Assembly: GCA_030596585.1 (NCBI GenBank)
Contig: JAUVJM010000055.1
Coordinates: 1 to 8,612, forward strand
DNA length: 8,612 bases
Direction: 5' to 3'
Source: a bacterium
GTDB taxonomy: Bacteria > NPL-UPA2 > JAUVJM01
The notes beneath the pieces were generated by a model, which was not told the DNA's origin, ran no database searches, and saw nothing but the letters and a program-made list of their open reading frames with translations. The translations under genes and the position numbers were made by a program. Numbering within the stretch: position 1 is the stretch's first letter; each line of letters opens with the position of its first letter. Below, in pieces: positions 5,811-8,612 of the stretch.

Positions 5811-7226
5811 ATGTATAAGAAAATTGATGAAAAAATCATTAAAGAATTGATCTGCATAGTTGGAGAAGAAAATCTAATAGCTGACAGAGACAAAATGGTG
5901 GATTATTCGCATGATGAATTGGCACTAAAAGAAATAAGAAAGCTCCCGGAAATAGTGATAAAACCCAAAAATGAGAAAGAGGTTTCAGAAGCGATCAAAT
6001 TATGCAGCAAAGAAACAATACCACTAACGCCGCGTGGTGCCGGAACCGGATTATGCGGTGGTTGTGTGCCTGTATATGGCGGGATAGTTATGTCATTTGA
6101 TAATATGAATCGAATAATAGATATTGACCAGGATAACCTTATGGTTACATTAGAAGCAGGGGTAAATTTAGTGGACCTTTACAAAGCTATAGGAAAGAAA
6201 GGGTTATTTTTCCCTCCTCATCCAGGTGATGAATCAGCAACTGTAGGCGGACTGATCGCCACAAACGCTGGTGGGGCAAGGGCGGTGAAATATGGTGTGG
6301 TCAGAGACTTTGTTAAAGGTATTGAAGTTGTCCTCCCTGATGGTGAAATCGTGAATATTGGTGGTAAATTCATGAAAAATAGCAGCGGTTACAGTCTATT
6401 ACACCTGCTTGTTGGCTCAGAAGGCACGCTTGGAATTATAACTAAGGCTGTGTTGAATCTCTTGGTTCCACCACAGGTGATGTATACCTTGGTTGTACCT
6501 TACAATAATTTGACGGATGCGATTCGAACAGTACCTCTGCTGATTCAGAATAAGATCCGGCCTGTGGCAGTTGAGTTTATGGAGCAAGGACCGGTAAAGA
6601 TTACCGAAGATTTGCTTCAAAAGAAATGGCCGTGCCAGGAAGGCAGCGCATATCTGATGATAATTGTAGATGCCGCAAGTGAAGAAGAAATAATGAAGTC
6701 ATTGGAAACCATAGGACAGATATGCCTGGACAATAATGCTATTGATGTATTTGTTGCAGATAATAAACAAAAACAAGAAAATGTGCTGAATATACGCAGC
6801 CAGATGTATGAAGCTTTAAAAAATTATATGCTGGAAATCCTGGATGTAACTGTCCCTCGAGCAGAGATAGCAGCTTTTGTAACCGATGTGCACAGGGTCG
6901 AAGAAGAGTTCAAAACCTGGCTGCCGACATATGGGCACGCAGCTGATGGCAATGTACATACCCATATTATGAAATACAAATGCGAAAAAGGCAGCTGGAC
7001 AGAAATAGAGGACTGGCAGGAGAAATACCCGCTGATAAGAAGAAAAATACACCTGCTGGGGAAAAAGTATCACGGAATTGTTTCCGGTGAGCATGGTATA
7101 GGGCTGGTAAAAAAAGAGTATTTGAACCTTTTCGTCCAGGAAAGGCAAATTGAAATGATGAGACAAATAAAGAAATTGTTTGATCCCCATAATATATTAA
7201 ACCCTGGGAAAATTTTTGACCTGTAA
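5811..7226 (+). CDS. glcD: FAD-linked 2-hydroxyacid oxidase/dehydrogenase, GlcD/D-lactate dehydrogenase family
   Basis: The product (471 residues) belongs to the flavoproteins that oxidise glycolate, D-lactate or related 2-hydroxyacids to 2-oxoacids and pass electrons to the respiratory chain. The N-terminal FAD-binding (PCMH-type) domain has PRGAGTGLCGGCVP (74-87) and HPGDESATVGG (137-147), and continues through NAGGARAVKYGVVRDFVKG (152-170). The FAD-oxidase C-terminal domain has GHAADGNVH (375-383, usual form GHxGDGNxH), SGEHGIG (425-431) and the ending NPGKIFD. Length matches GlcD. No glcE or iron-sulfur glcF partner is next to it, so the substrate (glycolate, D-lactate or another) is open; the glcD symbol is by family resemblance. 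The gene looks more AT-rich than nrdD (hand counts: 15 of 60 GC at 5821-5880, 17 of 60 at 6721-6780). Its start lacks a strong Shine-Dalgarno and is preceded by a palindrome. Confidence 0.92.
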   Translation: MYKKIDEKIIKELICIVGEENLIADRDKMVDYSHDELALKEIRKLPEIVIKPKNEKEVSEAIKLCSKETIPLTPRGAGTGLCGGCVPVYGGIVMSFDNMNRIIDIDQDNLMVTLEAGVNLVDLYKAIGKKGLFFPPHPGDESATVGGLIATNAGGARAVKYGVVRDFVKGIEVVLPDGEIVNIGGKFMKNSSGYSLLHLLVGSEGTLGIITKAVLNLLVPPQVMYTLVVPYNNLTDAIRTVPLLIQNKIRPVAVEFMEQGPVKITEDLLQKKWPCQEGSAYLMIIVDAASEEEIMKSLETIGQICLDNNAIDVFVADNKQKQENVLNIRSQMYEALKNYMLEILDVTVPRAEIAAFVTDVHRVEEEFKTWLPTYGHAADGNVHTHIMKYKCEKGSWTEIEDWQEKYPLIRRKIHLLGKKYHGIVSGEHGIGLVKKEYLNLFVQERQIEMMRQIKKLFDPHNILNPGKIFDL

Positions 7227-7293
7227 ATCTCTCGAGTGGAGGTTCTCCTTCCTTTTCCCTGCCGCCGGATTGCAGGTTCAACATTGGAATAAC

Positions 7294-7322
7294 TTGACAA
7301 GAACCGGTTTTTACTGTTTACT
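7294..7322 (+). promoter_or_regulatory. Possible promoter directly abutting the membrane-protein start
   Basis: A perfect TTGACA (7294-7299) is followed by 17 bp and TTTACT (7317-7322; 4 of 6 to the -10 consensus, but lacking the important second-position A). Transcription would begin at about 7329-7330, right at the ATG at 7330, implying a leaderless mRNA. The weak -10 keeps confidence low. Confidence 0.35.
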
Positions 7323-7329
7323 GTGTTCC

Positions 7330-7965
7330 ATGAAAGGCAAAACCGGACATATTTACAGGGAGTTAAAAAGTCATGCTCCGTTCACTATTTTCGGAGCAAT
7401 CACCGGAATAGTTATTCTGATATTCTTTCGCAAGCTGTCTCCCAGGATCTCCGAGAATATTTTTTACACACTGCACCCTATCCACGTTGTTCTCAGTGCG
7501 CTTGTTACGGCATCCATGTATGAGCTCCACAAATGCGGGCGTATTAAGGGCAAATGTAATCTCTGGATGCTTCTTGTAATTGGTTACGTGGGTTCGGTGG
7601 GTATAGCCACAATGAGCGATTCCCTGATTCCGTATTTGGGCGAAGTCTTGCTTGGTATGCCGAACAGGAGTATTCATATAGGATTCATTGAGAAATGGTG
7701 GTTGATCAACCCGTTGGCAATAATGGGGGTTGCGATAGCATATTTCATGCCCGCAACCAAAATTCCGCATTCCGGACACGTCTTATTGAGCACGTGGGCA
7801 TCTCTATTTCACATCATCATGGCTTCGGGAGGAGACCTGAGCTGGTTTCTCTGCATCGCACTTTTCTTCTTTCTGTTCCTTGCCGTTTGGATCCCGTGCT
7901 GTGTAAGCGATATTGTATTCCCTCTTTTGTTTGTCAGGGAGCGAGAGACTCGTGACCGGAAGTGA
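7330..7965 (+). CDS. Polytopic membrane protein of unknown function, histidine-rich
   Basis: I do not recognise this family. From the first ATG (7330) the product is 211 residues with about six hydrophobic segments: roughly 16-33, 47-65, 78-95, 124-141, 147-166 and 172-203 (possibly two helices). Histidines sit in or beside these segments: H15, H49 and H52 (TLHPIHVV), H67, H116, H147 and H150 (PHSGH), and H161. There are also polar residues in SDSLIPYLGE (96-105) and GGDLSW (167-172). This pattern could suit metal or heme binding, but that is inference. The C-terminal tail is charged (RERETRDRK). The start is uncertain: the frame is open upstream to 7216, TTG codons exist (for example 7294, with a weak GGA before it), and the ATG has no Shine-Dalgarno. 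A flavin disulfide reductase gene starts 43 bp after its stop, same strand. Confidence 0.7.
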   Translation: MKGKTGHIYRELKSHAPFTIFGAITGIVILIFFRKLSPRISENIFYTLHPIHVVLSALVTASMYELHKCGRIKGKCNLWMLLVIGYVGSVGIATMSDSLIPYLGEVLLGMPNRSIHIGFIEKWWLINPLAIMGVAIAYFMPATKIPHSGHVLLSTWASLFHIIMASGGDLSWFLCIALFFFLFLAVWIPCCVSDIVFPLLFVRERETRDRK

Positions 7966-7993
7966 CAATCGCGCATGTAGTTGAAAACAAAAT

Positions 7994-7999
7994 AAGGAG
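7994..7999 (+). promoter_or_regulatory. Ribosome binding site fixing a GTG start at 8009
   Basis: AAGGAG lies 9 nt before GTG (8009-8011). No ATG near the N-terminus would keep the dinucleotide-binding motif, so this Shine-Dalgarno decides in favour of the GTG start. Confidence 0.8.
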
Positions 8000-8008
8000 T
8001 GGGCTCAA

Positions 8009-8612
8009 GTGAAAAAGTACGATGTTGTTGTCATTGGTGCAAGCGCTGCAGGTCTTACGGCAGGGATTACAGCCAAGAGGCATTATCCAGGCAAGAGTGT
8101 TCTGGTGATAAGGAAGGAGCAATTGGTTTCAATCCCTTGCGGGATCCCTTATGTTTTTGGCGTCGTGGGAACACCGGACAAAAACCTGATGCCGGTTGAT
8201 GATCTTCTGCCCAAAAACGGGATTGATACTCTCGTGGGTAACGTGGAGCGTATAGATCGAGATCAACGGACAGTTGCTATATCGTCCGGTGAGCAGATTG
8301 AATATCAACGGTTGATAATCGCCGCCGGCTCGGATGCAATTGTTCCTCCTATACAAGGTGTCGATAAGAAGAATATCTATGTTGTAAAGAAGGATGTCCC
8401 GTACTTACAAGAGGTAGTTGCTTCTGTGGAAAAAGCCAATAATATTTGCATTGTGGGCTGCGGGTTCATTGGTGTTGAAATCGCAGAAGAATGCAAGCGG
8501 AGGCGGCCTGATGTCAATGTCCACATTGTCGAAATGATGAGGCACTGTCTTCAGTTGGTGTACGATGAAGATTTTTGTGTCAAAGCGGAGGAAGCCTTAA
8601 GGGACCAGGGTA
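8009..8612 (+). CDS. FAD/NAD(P)-dependent disulfide reductase, CoA-disulfide reductase/NADH oxidase family (partial, 3' end cut)
   Basis: The window holds the first 201 codons and the frame is open to the edge. The N-terminal FAD-binding Rossmann fold starts at YDVVVIGASAAG (4-15). SIPCGIPYVFG (41-51) carries a cysteine at residue 44, matching the single redox cysteine (about position 43) of CoA-disulfide reductases and NADH oxidases. IIAAGSDAIVPPIQG (103-117) is the usual link between domains. A second dinucleotide fold begins at ICIVGCGFIGVEIAE (146-160); the acidic end of its second strand (VHIVE, E175) favours NADH over NADPH. Family members reduce CoA disulfides, persulfides/polysulfide or oxygen. 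The missing C-terminal half, including any rhodanese domain, is needed to choose. The GTG start at 8009 has AAGGAG 9 nt upstream. It follows the membrane-protein gene by 43 bp with no terminator seen between, so co-transcription is plausible. Confidence 0.9.
   Translation, partial: MKKYDVVVIGASAAGLTAGITAKRHYPGKSVLVIRKEQLVSIPCGIPYVFGVVGTPDKNLMPVDDLLPKNGIDTLVGNVERIDRDQRTVAISSGEQIEYQRLIIAAGSDAIVPPIQGVDKKNIYVVKKDVPYLQEVVASVEKANNICIVGCGFIGVEIAEECKRRRPDVNVHIVEMMRHCLQLVYDEDFCVKAEEALRDQG

Noticed and set aside
7227..7262. Small GGAG-GTT-CTCC hairpin followed by a pyrimidine tract after the glcD-like gene
   Set aside because: The stem is only 4 bp and the tract is mixed C/T, not a T-run, so I do not call it an intrinsic terminator.
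6816..7300. Several minus-strand frames opposite the end of the glcD-like gene
   Set aside because: These are antisense shadows of the FAD-oxidase C-terminal domain; no start signals and no motifs.
7216..7329. 38-codon upstream extension of the membrane protein from a TTG overlapping the glcD stop
   Set aside because: The extension is non-conserved-looking, has no ribosome binding site, and the first ATG at 7330 gives a normal N-terminus before the first membrane helix. A TTG at 7294 cannot be fully excluded.
1428..8008. Sigma-54 (-24/-12) promoters in the intergenic gaps
   Set aside because: No GG-N10-GC element with adequate flanking consensus was found in the gaps, despite rpoN being in the window.

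Overview
The window comes from a bacterium with a sigma-54 regulon and an oxygen-free lifestyle, or at least an anaerobic growth mode. It carries a complete class III (glycyl-radical) ribonucleotide reductase with its radical SAM activase. It also has dispersed palindromic repeats of two kinds common in Desulfobacterota, Nitrospirota and many uncultured anaerobes (one beginning TGTCATTCTGAG, one with TCATTCCCGC..GCGGGAA). I cannot assign a genus from the sequence alone. The content is mostly housekeeping and metabolic genes, not an obvious defence or mobile island. No CRISPR array, intact transposase or phage gene is visible.

Layout, left to right. (1) rpoN (sigma-54) lies on the minus strand at 15-1427, with a good sigma-70-type promoter just upstream. 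(2) A LOG-family nucleotide-processing gene runs divergently on the plus strand, 1565-2269. (3) A 169-bp convergent gap (2270-2438) is filled almost entirely by hairpins, including a 110-bp repeat with terminal inverted repeats. (4) nrdG (2439-3113) and nrdD (3125-5200) form a two-gene unit on the minus strand, in the transcriptional order nrdD-nrdG. (5) Directly upstream of nrdD, same strand, are tRNA-Thr(UGU) and tRNA-Tyr(GUA), both with encoded CCA. A dispersed palindrome separates tRNA-Tyr from nrdD. (6) 5487-5810 has no intact gene. It holds an apparent scrap of a tyrosine recombinase C-terminus (minus strand), a good plus-strand promoter, and a perfect 18-bp palindrome just upstream of the next gene. 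(7) A glcD-like FAD-linked oxidase occupies 5811-7226, plus strand. (8) An unrecognised polytopic membrane protein rich in histidines follows at about 7330-7965. (9) The start of an FAD/NAD(P)-dependent disulfide reductase of the CoA-disulfide reductase/NADH oxidase family (8009 to the window end) is cut by the window edge.

How the genes relate. nrdD and nrdG work together: NrdG cleaves S-adenosylmethionine to put a radical on a C-terminal glycine of NrdD, which then makes deoxyribonucleotides. With no terminator-like U-run between tRNA-Tyr and nrdD, the two tRNAs may be co-transcribed with nrdDG. The three plus-strand genes on the right (2-hydroxyacid oxidase, membrane protein, flavin disulfide reductase) are co-oriented and two are redox enzymes. 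A shared function is only inference. The membrane protein paired closely with the disulfide reductase is the least explained part of the window.
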